From Eutreptiella sp. 'Long Island Sound 2002' (lineage: Eukaryota > Euglenozoa > Euglenophyceae > Eutreptiales > Eutreptiaceae): a stretch of 64,000 bases of DNA. The DNA lies in contig CAXIWF010000110.1 of NCBI GenBank assembly GCA_964036045.1, forward strand, positions 1 through 64,000, given 5' to 3'. Numbering within the stretch: the first letter of the stretch is position 1; every line of letters starts with the position of its first letter. The translations under genes were made by a program, and so were the position numbers. The notes under the pieces are model-generated. The model saw only the letters and a program-made list of their open reading frames with translations. It had not been told where the DNA came from and did no database searches. Shown in pieces: positions 26,201 to 39,100 of the stretch.

Positions 26201-29200
26201 GGGAATTTTCCGAGAATTTTCCGAGAATTTTCCGAGAATTTTCCGAGAATTTTCCGATAATTTTCCGAGAATTTTCCGAGAATTTTCCGAGAATTTTCCG
26301 AGAATTTTCCGAGAATTTTCCGAGAATTTTCCGAGAATTTTCTGAGAATTTTCCGAGATTTTCGAGAATTTTCTGAGAATTTTCCGAGAATTTTCCGAGA
26401 ATTTTCGGAGAATTTTCCGAGAATTTTCCGAGAATTTTCCGAGAATTTTCGAGAATTTTCCGACAATTTTCCGAGAATTTTCCGAGAATTTTTCGTCAAT
26501 TTTCCGAGAATTTTCCGAGATTTTCCGAGAATTTTCCGAGAATTTTCTGAGAATTTTCCGAGAATTTCCGAGAATTTTCCGAGAATTTTCCGTCAATTTT
26601 CCGTCATTTTCCGAGAATTTTCTGAGAATTTTCTGAGAATTTCCGAGAATTTTCCGAGAAATTTCCGAGAATTTTCCGAGAATTTTCCGTCATTTTTCCG
26701 AGAATTTTCCGAGAATTTTCCGAGAATTTTCCGAGAATTTTCCGAGAATTTTCCGAGAATTTTCCGAGAATTTTCCGAGAATTTTCCGAGAATTTTCCGA
26801 GAATTTTCCGAGAATTTTCCGAGAATTTTCCGAGAATTTTCCGAGAATTTTCTGAGAATTTTCCGAGAATTTTCCGAGAATTTTCGGAGAATTTTCCGAG
26901 AATTTTCCGAGAAATTTCCGAGAATTTTCCGAGAATTTTCCGAGAATTTTCCGAGAATTTTCTGAGAATTTTCCGAGAATTTTCCGAGAATTTTCCGAGA
27001 ATTTTCCGAGAATTTTCTGAGAATTTTCCGAGAATTTTCCGAGAATTTTCTGAGAATTTCCGAGAATTTTCCGAGAATTTTCCGAGAATTTTCCGAGAAT
27101 TTTCCGAGAATTTTCCGAGAATTTTCCGAGAATTTTCCGAGAATTTTCTGAGAATTTTCCGAGAATTTTCCGAGAATTTTCTGAGAATTTTCCGAGAATT
27201 TTCCGAGAATTTTCCGAGAATTTTCCGAGAATTTTCCGAGAATTTTCCGAGAATTTTCCGAGAATTTCTCGAGAATTTTCCGAGAATTTTCCGAGAATTT
27301 TCTGAGAATTTTCCGAGAATTTTCCGAGAATTTTCGGAGAATTTTCCGAGAATTTTCCGAGAATTTTCCGAGAATTTTCCGAGAATTTTCCGAGAATTTT
27401 CCGAGAATTTTCTGAGAATTTTCCGAGAATTTTCCGAGAATTTTCTGAGAATTTTCCGAGAATTTTCCGAGAATTTTCCGAGAATTTTCCGAGAATTTTC
27501 CGAGAATTTTCCGAGAATTTTCCCAGAATTTTCGGAGAATTTTCCCAGAATTTTCCGAGAATTTTCCGAGAATTTTCCGAGAATTTTCCGTCAATTTTCC
27601 GAGAATTTTCCGAGAATTTCCGAGAATTTTCCGAGAATTTTCTGAGAATTTTCTGAGAATTTTCCGAGAATTTCCGAGAATTTTCCGAGAATTTTCCGAG
27701 AATTTTCCGAGAATTTTCCGAGAATTTTCCGAGAATTTTCCGAGAATTTTCTGAGAATTTTCGAGAATTTTCCGAGAATTTTCGGAGAATTTTCCGAGAA
27801 TTTTCCGAGAAATTTCCGAGAATTTTCCGAGAATTTTCCGAGAATTTTCCGAGAATTTTCTGAGAATTTTCCGAGAATTTTCCGAGAATTTTCCGTCAAT
27901 TTTCCGAGAATTTTCCGAGAATTTTCCGAGAATTTTCCGAGAATTTTCCGAGAATTTTCCGAGAATTTTCCGAGAATTTTCCGTCAATTTTCTGAGAATT
28001 TTCCGAGAATTTTCCGAGAATTTTCCGAGAATTTTCCGAGAATTTTCCGAGAATTTTCCGAGAATTTTCCGAGAATTTTCCCAGAATTTTCCGAGAATTT
28101 TCCGAGAATTTTCAGAGAATTTTCCGAGAATTTTCCGAGAATTTTCTGAGAATTTTCCAAGAATTTTCCGAGAATTTTCCGAGAATTTTCCGAGAATTTT
28201 CCGAGAATTTTCCGAGAATTTTCGGAGAATTTTCCGAGAATTTTCCGAGAATTTTCCGTCAATTTTCCGAGAATTTTCCGAGAATTTTCCGAGAATTTTC
28301 CGAGAATTTTCTGAGAATTTTCCGAGAATTTTCCGAGAATTTTCCGAGAATTTTCCGAGAATTTTCCGGGAATTTTCCGAGAATTTTCCGAGAATTTTCC
28401 GAGAATTTTCCGAGAATTTTCCGAGAATTTTCCGAGAATTTTCCGAGAATTTTCCGAGAATTTTCCGAGAATTTTCCGAGAATTTTCCGAGAATTTTCCG
28501 AGAATTTTCTGAGAATTTTCCGAGAATTTTCCGAGAATTTTCTGAGAATTTTCCGAGAATTTTCCGAGAATTTTCCGAGAATTTTCCGAGAATTTTCCGA
28601 GAATTTTCCGAGAATTTTCCGAGAATTTTCGGAGAATTTTCCCAGAATTTTCCGAGAATTTTCCGAGAATTTTCCGAGAATTTTCCGTCAATTTTCCGAG
28701 AATTTTCCGAGAATTTTCCGAGAATTTTCCGAGAATTTTCTGAGAATTTTCTGAGAATTTTCCGAGAATTTTCCGAGAATTTTCCGAGAATTTTCCGAGA
28801 ATTTTCCGAGAATTTTCTGAGAATTTTCGGAGAATTTTCCCAGAATTTTCCGAGAATTTTCCGAGAATTTTCCGAGAATTTTCCGTCAATTTTCCGAGAA
28901 TTTTCCGAGAATTTTCCGAGAATTTTCCGAGAATTTTCTGAGAATTTTCCGAGAATTTTCCGAGAATTTTCCGAGAATTTTCCGAGAATTTTCCGGGAAT
29001 TTTCCGAGAATTTTCCGAGAATTTTCCGAGAATTTTCCGAGAATTTTCCGAGAATTTTCCGAGAATTTTCCGAGAATTTTCCGAGAATTTTCCGAGAATT
29101 TTCCGAGAATTTTCCGAGAAATTTCCGAGAATTTTCTGAGAATTTTCCGAGAATTTTCCGAGAATTTTCTGAGAATTTTCCGAGAATTTTCCGAGAATTT

Positions 29201-31500
29201 TCCGAGAATTTTCCGAGAATTTTCCGAGAATTTTCCGAGAATTTTCCGAGAATTTTCGGAGAATTTTCCCAGAATTTTCCGAGAATTTTCCGAGAATTTT
29301 CCGAGAATTTTCCGTCAATTTTCCGAGAATTTTCCGAGAATTTTCCGAGAATTTTCCGAGAATTTTCTGAGAATTTTCTGAGAATTTTCCGAGAATTTTC
29401 CGAGAATTTTCCGAGAATTTTCCGAGAATTTTCCGAGAATTTTCCGAGAATTTTCCGAGAATTTTCCGAGAATTTTCTGAGAATTTTCCGAGAATTTTCC
29501 GAGAATTTTCGGAGAATTTTCCGAGAATTTTCCGAGAAATTTCCGAGAATTTTCCGAGAATTTTCCGAGAATTTTCCGAGAATTTTCTGAGAATTTTCCG
29601 AGAATTTTCCGAGAATTTTCCGTCAATTTTCCGAGAATTTTCCGAGAATTTTCCGAGAATTTTCCGAGAATTTTCCGAGAATTTTCCGAGAATTTTCCGA
29701 GAATTTTCCGTCAATTTTCTGAGAATTTTCCGAGAATTTTCCGAGAATTTTCCGAGAATTTTCCGAGAATTTTCCGAGAATTTTCCGAGAATTTTCCGAG
29801 AATTTTCCCAGAATTTTCCGAGAATTTTCCGAGAATTTTCAGAGAATTTTCCGAGAATTTTCCGAGAATTTTCTGAGAATTTTCCAAGAATTTTCCGAGA
29901 ATTTTCCGAGAATTTTCCGAGAATTTTCCGAGAATTTTCCGAGAATTTTCCGAGAATTTTCGGAGAATTTTCCGAGAATTTTCCGAGAATTTTCCGTCAA
30001 TTTTCCGAGAATTTTCCGAGAATTTTCCGAGAATTTTCCGAGAATTTTCTGAGAATTTTCCGAGAATTTTCCGAGAATTTTCCGAGAATTTTCCGAGAAT
30101 TTTCCGGGAATTTTCCGAGAATTTTCCGAGAATTTTCCGAGAATTTTCCGAGAATTTTCCGATAATTTTCCGAGAATTTTCCGAGAATTTTCCGAGAATT
30201 TTCCGAGAATTTTCCGAGAATTTTCCGAGAATTTTCCGAGAATTTTCCGAGAATTTTCCGAGAATTTTCCGAGAATTTTCCGAGAATTTTCCGAGAATTT
30301 TCTGAGAATTTTCCGAGAATTTTCCGAGAATTTTCGGAGAATTTTCCGAGAATTTTCCGAGAATTTTCCGAGAATTTTCCGAGAATTTTCCGACAATTTT
30401 CCGAGAATTTTCCGAGAATTTTCCGTCAATTTTCCGAGAATTTTCCGAGAATTTTCCGAGAATTTTCCGAGAATTTTCTGAGAATTTTCCGAGAATTTTC
30501 CGAGAATTTTCCGAGAATTTTCCGTCAATTTTCCGTCAATTTTCCGAGAATTTTCTGAGAATTTTCTGAGAATTTTCCGAGAATTTTCCGAGAATTTTCC
30601 GAGAATTTTCCGAGAATTTTCCGTCCTTTTTCCGAGAATTTTCCGAGAATTTTCCGAGAATTTTCCGAGAATTTTCCGAGAATTTTCCGAGAATTTTCCG
30701 AGAATTTTCCGAGAATTTTCCGAGAATTTTCCGAGAATTTTCCGAGAATTTTCCGAGAATTTTCCGAGAATTTTCCGAGAATTTTCGGAGAATTTTCCGA
30801 GAATTTTCCGAGAATTTTCGGAGAATTTTCCGAGAATTTTCCGAGAAATTTCCCAGAATTTTCCGAGAATTTTCCGAGAATTTTCCGAGAATTTTCTGAG
30901 AATTTTCCGAGAATTTTCCGAGAATTTTCCGTCAATTTTCCGAGAATTTTCCGAGAATTTTCCGAGAATTTTCCGAGAATTTTCCGAGAATTTTCCGAGA
31001 ATTTTCCGTCAATTTTCCGAGAATTTTCCGAGAATTTTCCGAGAATTTTCCGAGAATTTTCCGAGAATTTTCCGAGAATTTTCCGAGAATTTTCCGAGAA
31101 TTTTCTGCGATTTTTCCGAGAATTTTCCGAGAATTTTCCGAGAATTTTCCCAGAATTTTCCGAGAATTTTCCGAGAATTTTCAGAGAATTTTCCGAGAAT
31201 TTTCCGAGAATTTTCTGAGAATTTTCCAAGAATTTTCCGAGAATTTTCCGAGAATTTTCCGAGAATTTTCCGAGAATTTTCCGAGAATTTTCCGAGAATT
31301 TTCGGAGAATTTTCCGAGAATTTTCCGAGAATTTTCCGTCAATTTTCCGAGAATTTTCCGAGAATTTTCCGAGAATTTTCCGAGAATTTTCTGAGAATTT
31401 TCCGAGAATTTTCCGAGAATTTTCCGAGAATTTTCCGAGAATTTTCCGGGAATTTTCCGAGAATTTTCCGAGAATTTTCCGAGAATTTTCCGAGAATTTT
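23240..31500 (+). repeat. Family A higher-order repeat domain, centre
   Basis: Family A signatures recur with cag units at 24130, 28113, 29840 and 31182. The last spacing is 1,342 bp, the same period as near the left end of the window, while the others are irregular (3,983 and 1,727 bp). The domain contains long clean stretches (17 consensus monomers in a row between 23,803 and 23,997) as well as an indel-rich island at about 25,860-27,760. Paired ccgtcaa units 88 bp apart occur at about 27,895/27,983 and 29,622/29,710. Confidence 0.8.
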
Positions 31501-31505
31501 CCGAT

Positions 31506-34500
31506 AATTTTCCGAGAATTTTCCGAGAATTTTCCGAGAATTTTCCGAGAATTTTCCGAGAATTTTCCGAGAATTTTCCGAGAATTTTCCGAGAATTTTC
31601 CGAGAATTTTCCGAGAATTTTCCGAGAATTTTCTGAGAATTTTCCGAGAATTTTCCGAGAATTTTCGGAGAATTTTCCGAGAATTTTCCGAGAATTTTCC
31701 GAGAATTTTCCGAGAATTTTCCGACAATTTTCCGAGAATTTTCCGACAATTTTCCGTCAATTTTCCGAGATTTTTCCGAGAATTTTCCGAGAATTTTCCG
31801 AGAATTTTCTGAGAATTTTCCGAGAATTTTCCGAGAATTTTCCGAGAGTTTTCCGTCAATTTTCCGTCAAATTTCCGAGAATTTTCTGAGAATTTTCTGA
31901 GAATTTTCCGAGAATTTTACGAGAATTTTCCGAGAATTTTCCGAGAATTTTCCATCAATTTTCCGAGAATTTTCCGAGAATTTTCCGAGAATTTTCCGAG
32001 AATTTTCCGAGAATTTTCCGAGAATTTTCCGAGAATTTTCCGAGAATTTTCCGAGAATTTTCCGTCAATTTTCCGAGAATTTTCCGAGAATTTTCCGAGA
32101 ATTTTCCGAGAATTTTCTGAGAATTTTCCGAGAATTTTCCGAGAATTTTCCGAGAATTTTCCGTCAATTTTCCGTCAATTTTCCGAGAATTTTCCGAGAA
32201 TTTTCCGAGAATTTTCCGAGAATTTTCCGAGAATTTTCCGAGAATTTTCCGAGAATTTTCCGAGAATTTTCCGAGAATTTTCCGAGATTTTTCCGAGAAT
32301 TTTCCGAGAATTTTCCGAGAATTTTCCCAGAATTTTCCGAGAATTTTCCGAAAGTTTTCCGTCAATTTTCCGAGAATTTTCCGAGAATTTTCCGAGAATT
32401 TTCCGAGAATTTTCCGAGAATTTTCCGAGAATTTTCCAAGAATTTTCCGAGAATTTTCCGAGAATTTTCCGTCAATTTTCGGAGAATTTTCCGAGAATTT
32501 TCCGAGAATTTTCCGAGAATTTTCCGAGAATTTTCCGAGAATTTTCCGAGAATTTTCCGAGAATTTTCCGAGAATTTTCCGAGAATTTTCCGGGAATTTT
32601 CCGAGAATTTTCTGAGAATTTTCCGAGAATTTCCGAGAATTTTCTGAGAATTTTCCGAGAATTATCCGAGAATTTCCGAGAATTTTCTGAGAATTTTCCG
32701 AGAATTTTCCGAGAATTTTCGGAGAATTTTCCGAGAATTTTCCGAGAATTTTTCGGAGAATTTTCCGAGAATTTTCCGAGAATTTTCCGAGAATTTTCCG
32801 AGAATTTTCCGAGAATTTTCCGAGAATTTTCCGAGAATTTTCCGAAAATTTTCCGAGAATTTTCCGAGAATTTTCCGAGAATTTTCTGAGAATTTTCCGA
32901 GAATTTTCCGTCAATTTTCCGAGAATTTTCCGAGAATTTTGCGAGAATTTTCCGAGAATTTTCTGAGAATTTTCCGATAATTTTCCGAGAATTTTCCGAG
33001 AATTTTCCGAGAATTTTCCGAGAATTTTCCGAGAATTTTCCGAGAATTTTCCGAGAATTTTCCGAGAATTTTCCGAGAATTTTCCGACAATTTTCCGAGA
33101 ATTTTCCGAGAATTTTCCGAGAATTTTCCGGGAATTTTCCGAGAATTTTCTGAGAATTTTCCGAGAATTTTCCGAGAATTTTCTGAGAATTTTCCGAGAA
33201 TTATCCGAGAATTTCCGAGAATTTTCTGAGAATTTTCCGAGAATTTTCCGAGAATTTTCGGAGAATTTTCCGAGAATTTTCCGAGAATTTTCCGAGAATT
33301 TTCTGAGAATTTTCCGAGAATTTTCCGAGAATTTTCCGAGAATTTTCCGAGAATTTTCCGAGAATTTTCCGAGAATTTTCCGAGATTTTTCCGAGAATTT
33401 TCCGAGAATTTTCCGAGAATTTTCCGAGAATTTTCCGAGAATTTTCCGAGAGTTTTCCGTCAATTTTCCGAGAATTTTCCGAGAATTTTCCGAGAATTTT
33501 CCGAGAATTTTCCGAGAATTTTCCGAGAATTTTCCAAGAATTTTCCGAGAATTTTCCGAGAATTTTCCGTCAATTTTCGGAGAATTTTCCGAGAATTTTC
33601 CGAGAATTTTCCGAGAATTTTCCGAGAATTTTCCGAGAATTTTCCGAGAATTTTCCGAGAATTTTCCGAGAATTTTCCGAGAATTTTCCGGGAATTTTCC
33701 GAGAATTTTCTGAGAATTTTCCGAGAATTTTCCGAGAATTTTCTGAGAATTTTCCGAGAATTATCCGAGAATTTCCGAGAATTTTCTGAGAATTTTCCGA
33801 GAATTTTCCGAGAATTTTCCGAGAATTTTCCGAGAATTTTCCGAGAATTTTCCGAGAATTTTCCGAGAATTTTCCAAGAATTTTCCGAGAATTTTCCGAG
33901 AATTTTCCGTCAATTTTCGGAGAATTGTCCGAGAATTTTCCGAGAATTTTCCGAGAATTTTCCGAGAATTTTCCGAGAATTTTCCGAGAATTTTCCGAGA
34001 ATTTTCCGAGAATTTTCCGAGAATTTTCCGAGAATTTTCCGAGAATTTTCTGAGAATTTTCCGAGAATTTTCCGAGAATTTTCTGAGAATTTTCCGAGAA
34101 TTATCCGAGAATTTCCGAGAATTTTCTGAGAATTTTCCGAGAATTTTCCGAGAATTTTCCGAGAATTTTCCGAGAATTTTCCGAGAATTTTCCGAGAATT
34201 TTCTGAGAATTTTCCGAGAATTTTCCGAGAATTTTCCGAGAATTTTCCGAGAATTTTCCGAGAATTTTCCGAGAATTTTCCGAAAATTTTCCGAGAATTT
34301 TCCGAGAATTTTCCGAGAATTTTCGGAGAATTTTCCGAGAATTTTCCGTCAATTTTCCGAGAATTTTCCGAGAATTTTGCGAGAATTTTCCGAGAATTTT
34401 CTGAGAATTTTCCGATAATTTTCCGAGAATTTTCCGAGAATTTTCCGAGAATTTTCCGAGAATTTTCCGAGAATTTTCCGAGAATTTTCCGAGAATTTTC

Positions 34501-36185
34501 CGAGAATTTTCCGAGAATTTTCCGAGAATTTTCCGAGAATTTTCCGAGAATTTTCCGAGAATTTTCCGAGAATTTTCCGAGAATTTTCCGGGAATTTTCC
34601 GAGAATTTTCTGAGAATTTTCCGAGAATTTTCCGAGAAATTTCCGAGAATTTTCCGAGAATTATCCGAGAATTTCCGAGAATTTTCTGAGAATTTTCCGA
34701 GAATTTTCCGAGAATTTTCGGAGAATTTTCCGAGAATTTTCCGAGAATTTTCCGAGAATTTTCCGAGAATTTTCCGAGAATTTTCCGAGAATTTTCCGAG
34801 AGTTTTCCGTCAATTTTCCGAGAATTTTCCGAGAATTTTCCGAGAATTTTCCGAGAATTTTCCGAGAATTTTCCGAGAATTTTCCAAGAATTTTCCGAGA
34901 ATTTTCCGAGAATTTTCCGAGAATTTTCCGAGAATTTTCCGAGAATTTTCCGAGAATTTTCCGAGAATTTTCCGAGAATTTTCCGAGAATTTTCCGAGAA
35001 TTTTCCGGGAATTTTCCGAGAATTTTCTGAGAATTTTCCGAGAATTTTCCGAGAATTTTCTGAGAATTTTCCGAGAATTATCCGAGAATTTCCGAGAATT
35101 TTCTGAGAATTTTCCGAGAATTTTCCGAGAATTTTCCGAGAATTTTCAGAGAATTTTCCGAGAATTTTCCGGGAATTTTCCGAGAATTTTCTGAGAATTT
35201 TCTGAGAATTTTCCGAGAATTTTCCGAGAATTTTCCGAGAATTTTCCGGGAATTTTCCGACAATTTTGCAAGAATTTTCCGAGAATTTTCCGAGAATTTT
35301 CCGAGAATTTTCCGAGAATTTTCCGAGAATTTTCCGAGAATTTTGTGAGAATTTTCCGAGAATTTTCCGAGAATTTTCGGAGAATTTTCCGAGAATTTTC
35401 CGAGAATTTTCCGAGAATTTTCCGAGAATTTTCCGTCAATTTTCCGAGAATTTTCCGAGAATTTTCCGAGAATTTTCCGAACATTTTCCGAGAATTTTCT
35501 GAGAATTTTCCGAGAATTTTCCGATAATTTTCCGAGAATTTTCCGAGAATTTTCCGAGAATTTTCCGAGAATTTTGCGAGAATTTTCCGAGAATTTTCTG
35601 AGAATTTTCCGATAATTTTCCGAGAATTTTCCGAGAATTTTCCGAGAATTTTCCGAGAATTTTCAGAGAATTTTCCGAGAATTTTCCGGGAATTTTCCGA
35701 GAATTTTCTGAGAATTTTCTGAGAATTTTCCGAGAATTTTCCGAGAATTTTCCGAGAATTTTCCGGGAATTTTCGGAGAATTTTGCAAGAATTTTCCGAG
35801 AATTTTCCGAGAATTTTCCGAGAATTTTCCGAGAATTTTCCGAGAATTTTCCGAGAATTTTGTGAGAATTTTCCGAGAATTTTCCGAGAATTTTCGGAGA
35901 ATTTTCCGAGAATTTTCCGAGAATTTTCCGAGAATTTTCCGAGAATTTTCCGTCAATTTTCCGAGAATTTTCCGAGAATTTTCCGAGAATTTTCCGAACA
36001 TTTTCCGAGAATTTTCTGAGAATTTTCCGAGAATTTTCCGATAATTTTCCGAGAATTTTCCGAGAATTTTCCGAGAATTTTCCGAGAATTTTCCGAGAAT
36101 TTTCCGAGAATTTTCCGAGAATTTTCCGAGAATTTTCCGAGAATTTTCCGTCAATTTTCCGAGAATTTTCCGAGAATTTTCCGAG
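31506..36185 (+). repeat. 4,680-bp tandem duplication, copy 1
   Basis: This segment is repeated immediately downstream at an offset of exactly 4,680 bp. I compared most of the two copies in 60-base blocks and found one substitution: C at 33162 versus T at 37842, which turns a ccgagaa unit into ctgagaa. Rare shared units include an agaattgtcc unit (33,921), ccgaaag (32,348), ccatcaa (31,954) and ccgaacatt (about 35,479). The left border is just after a ccgataa unit at 31,505 that the partner position lacks. Confidence 0.95.
35145..36050 (+). repeat. 517-bp tandem pair of the gcaagaa/gtgagaa module
   Basis: A module of about 390 bp with ordered rare units (cagagaa, ccgggaa, two ctgagaa, ccgggaa, gcaagaa, gtgagaa, cggagaa, ccgtcaa, ccgaacatt, ccgataa) occurs twice, 517 bp (47 monomers) apart: gcaagaa near 35,268 and 35,785. 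One difference is the unit before gcaagaa, ccgacaa in the first and cggagaa in the second. The same pair recurs 4,680 bp later (39,825-40,730) as part of the larger duplication. Confidence 0.9.
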
Positions 36186-39100
36186 AATTTTCCGAGAATT
36201 TTCCGAGAATTTTCCGAGAATTTTCCGAGAATTTTCCGAGAATTTTCCGAGAATTTTCCGAGAATTTTCCGAGAATTTTCCGAGAATTTTCCGAGAATTT
36301 TCCGAGAATTTTCTGAGAATTTTCCGAGAATTTTCCGAGAATTTTCGGAGAATTTTCCGAGAATTTTCCGAGAATTTTCCGAGAATTTTCCGAGAATTTT
36401 CCGACAATTTTCCGAGAATTTTCCGACAATTTTCCGTCAATTTTCCGAGATTTTTCCGAGAATTTTCCGAGAATTTTCCGAGAATTTTCTGAGAATTTTC
36501 CGAGAATTTTCCGAGAATTTTCCGAGAGTTTTCCGTCAATTTTCCGTCAAATTTCCGAGAATTTTCTGAGAATTTTCTGAGAATTTTCCGAGAATTTTAC
36601 GAGAATTTTCCGAGAATTTTCCGAGAATTTTCCATCAATTTTCCGAGAATTTTCCGAGAATTTTCCGAGAATTTTCCGAGAATTTTCCGAGAATTTTCCG
36701 AGAATTTTCCGAGAATTTTCCGAGAATTTTCCGAGAATTTTCCGTCAATTTTCCGAGAATTTTCCGAGAATTTTCCGAGAATTTTCCGAGAATTTTCTGA
36801 GAATTTTCCGAGAATTTTCCGAGAATTTTCCGAGAATTTTCCGTCAATTTTCCGTCAATTTTCCGAGAATTTTCCGAGAATTTTCCGAGAATTTTCCGAG
36901 AATTTTCCGAGAATTTTCCGAGAATTTTCCGAGAATTTTCCGAGAATTTTCCGAGAATTTTCCGAGATTTTTCCGAGAATTTTCCGAGAATTTTCCGAGA
37001 ATTTTCCCAGAATTTTCCGAGAATTTTCCGAAAGTTTTCCGTCAATTTTCCGAGAATTTTCCGAGAATTTTCCGAGAATTTTCCGAGAATTTTCCGAGAA
37101 TTTTCCGAGAATTTTCCAAGAATTTTCCGAGAATTTTCCGAGAATTTTCCGTCAATTTTCGGAGAATTTTCCGAGAATTTTCCGAGAATTTTCCGAGAAT
37201 TTTCCGAGAATTTTCCGAGAATTTTCCGAGAATTTTCCGAGAATTTTCCGAGAATTTTCCGAGAATTTTCCGGGAATTTTCCGAGAATTTTCTGAGAATT
37301 TTCCGAGAATTTCCGAGAATTTTCTGAGAATTTTCCGAGAATTATCCGAGAATTTCCGAGAATTTTCTGAGAATTTTCCGAGAATTTTCCGAGAATTTTC
37401 GGAGAATTTTCCGAGAATTTTCCGAGAATTTTTCGGAGAATTTTCCGAGAATTTTCCGAGAATTTTCCGAGAATTTTCCGAGAATTTTCCGAGAATTTTC
37501 CGAGAATTTTCCGAGAATTTTCCGAAAATTTTCCGAGAATTTTCCGAGAATTTTCCGAGAATTTTCTGAGAATTTTCCGAGAATTTTCCGTCAATTTTCC
37601 GAGAATTTTCCGAGAATTTTGCGAGAATTTTCCGAGAATTTTCTGAGAATTTTCCGATAATTTTCCGAGAATTTTCCGAGAATTTTCCGAGAATTTTCCG
37701 AGAATTTTCCGAGAATTTTCCGAGAATTTTCCGAGAATTTTCCGAGAATTTTCCGAGAATTTTCCGACAATTTTCCGAGAATTTTCCGAGAATTTTCCGA
37801 GAATTTTCCGGGAATTTTCCGAGAATTTTCTGAGAATTTTCTGAGAATTTTCCGAGAATTTTCTGAGAATTTTCCGAGAATTATCCGAGAATTTCCGAGA
37901 ATTTTCTGAGAATTTTCCGAGAATTTTCCGAGAATTTTCGGAGAATTTTCCGAGAATTTTCCGAGAATTTTCCGAGAATTTTCTGAGAATTTTCCGAGAA
38001 TTTTCCGAGAATTTTCCGAGAATTTTCCGAGAATTTTCCGAGAATTTTCCGAGAATTTTCCGAGATTTTTCCGAGAATTTTCCGAGAATTTTCCGAGAAT
38101 TTTCCGAGAATTTTCCGAGAATTTTCCGAGAGTTTTCCGTCAATTTTCCGAGAATTTTCCGAGAATTTTCCGAGAATTTTCCGAGAATTTTCCGAGAATT
38201 TTCCGAGAATTTTCCAAGAATTTTCCGAGAATTTTCCGAGAATTTTCCGTCAATTTTCGGAGAATTTTCCGAGAATTTTCCGAGAATTTTCCGAGAATTT
38301 TCCGAGAATTTTCCGAGAATTTTCCGAGAATTTTCCGAGAATTTTCCGAGAATTTTCCGAGAATTTTCCGGGAATTTTCCGAGAATTTTCTGAGAATTTT
38401 CCGAGAATTTTCCGAGAATTTTCTGAGAATTTTCCGAGAATTATCCGAGAATTTCCGAGAATTTTCTGAGAATTTTCCGAGAATTTTCCGAGAATTTTCC
38501 GAGAATTTTCCGAGAATTTTCCGAGAATTTTCCGAGAATTTTCCGAGAATTTTCCAAGAATTTTCCGAGAATTTTCCGAGAATTTTCCGTCAATTTTCGG
38601 AGAATTGTCCGAGAATTTTCCGAGAATTTTCCGAGAATTTTCCGAGAATTTTCCGAGAATTTTCCGAGAATTTTCCGAGAATTTTCCGAGAATTTTCCGA
38701 GAATTTTCCGAGAATTTTCCGAGAATTTTCTGAGAATTTTCCGAGAATTTTCCGAGAATTTTCTGAGAATTTTCCGAGAATTATCCGAGAATTTCCGAGA
38801 ATTTTCTGAGAATTTTCCGAGAATTTTCCGAGAATTTTCCGAGAATTTTCCGAGAATTTTCCGAGAATTTTCCGAGAATTTTCTGAGAATTTTCCGAGAA
38901 TTTTCCGAGAATTTTCCGAGAATTTTCCGAGAATTTTCCGAGAATTTTCCGAGAATTTTCCGAAAATTTTCCGAGAATTTTCCGAGAATTTTCCGAGAAT
39001 TTTCGGAGAATTTTCCGAGAATTTTCCGTCAATTTTCCGAGAATTTTCCGAGAATTTTGCGAGAATTTTCCGAGAATTTTCTGAGAATTTTCCGATAATT

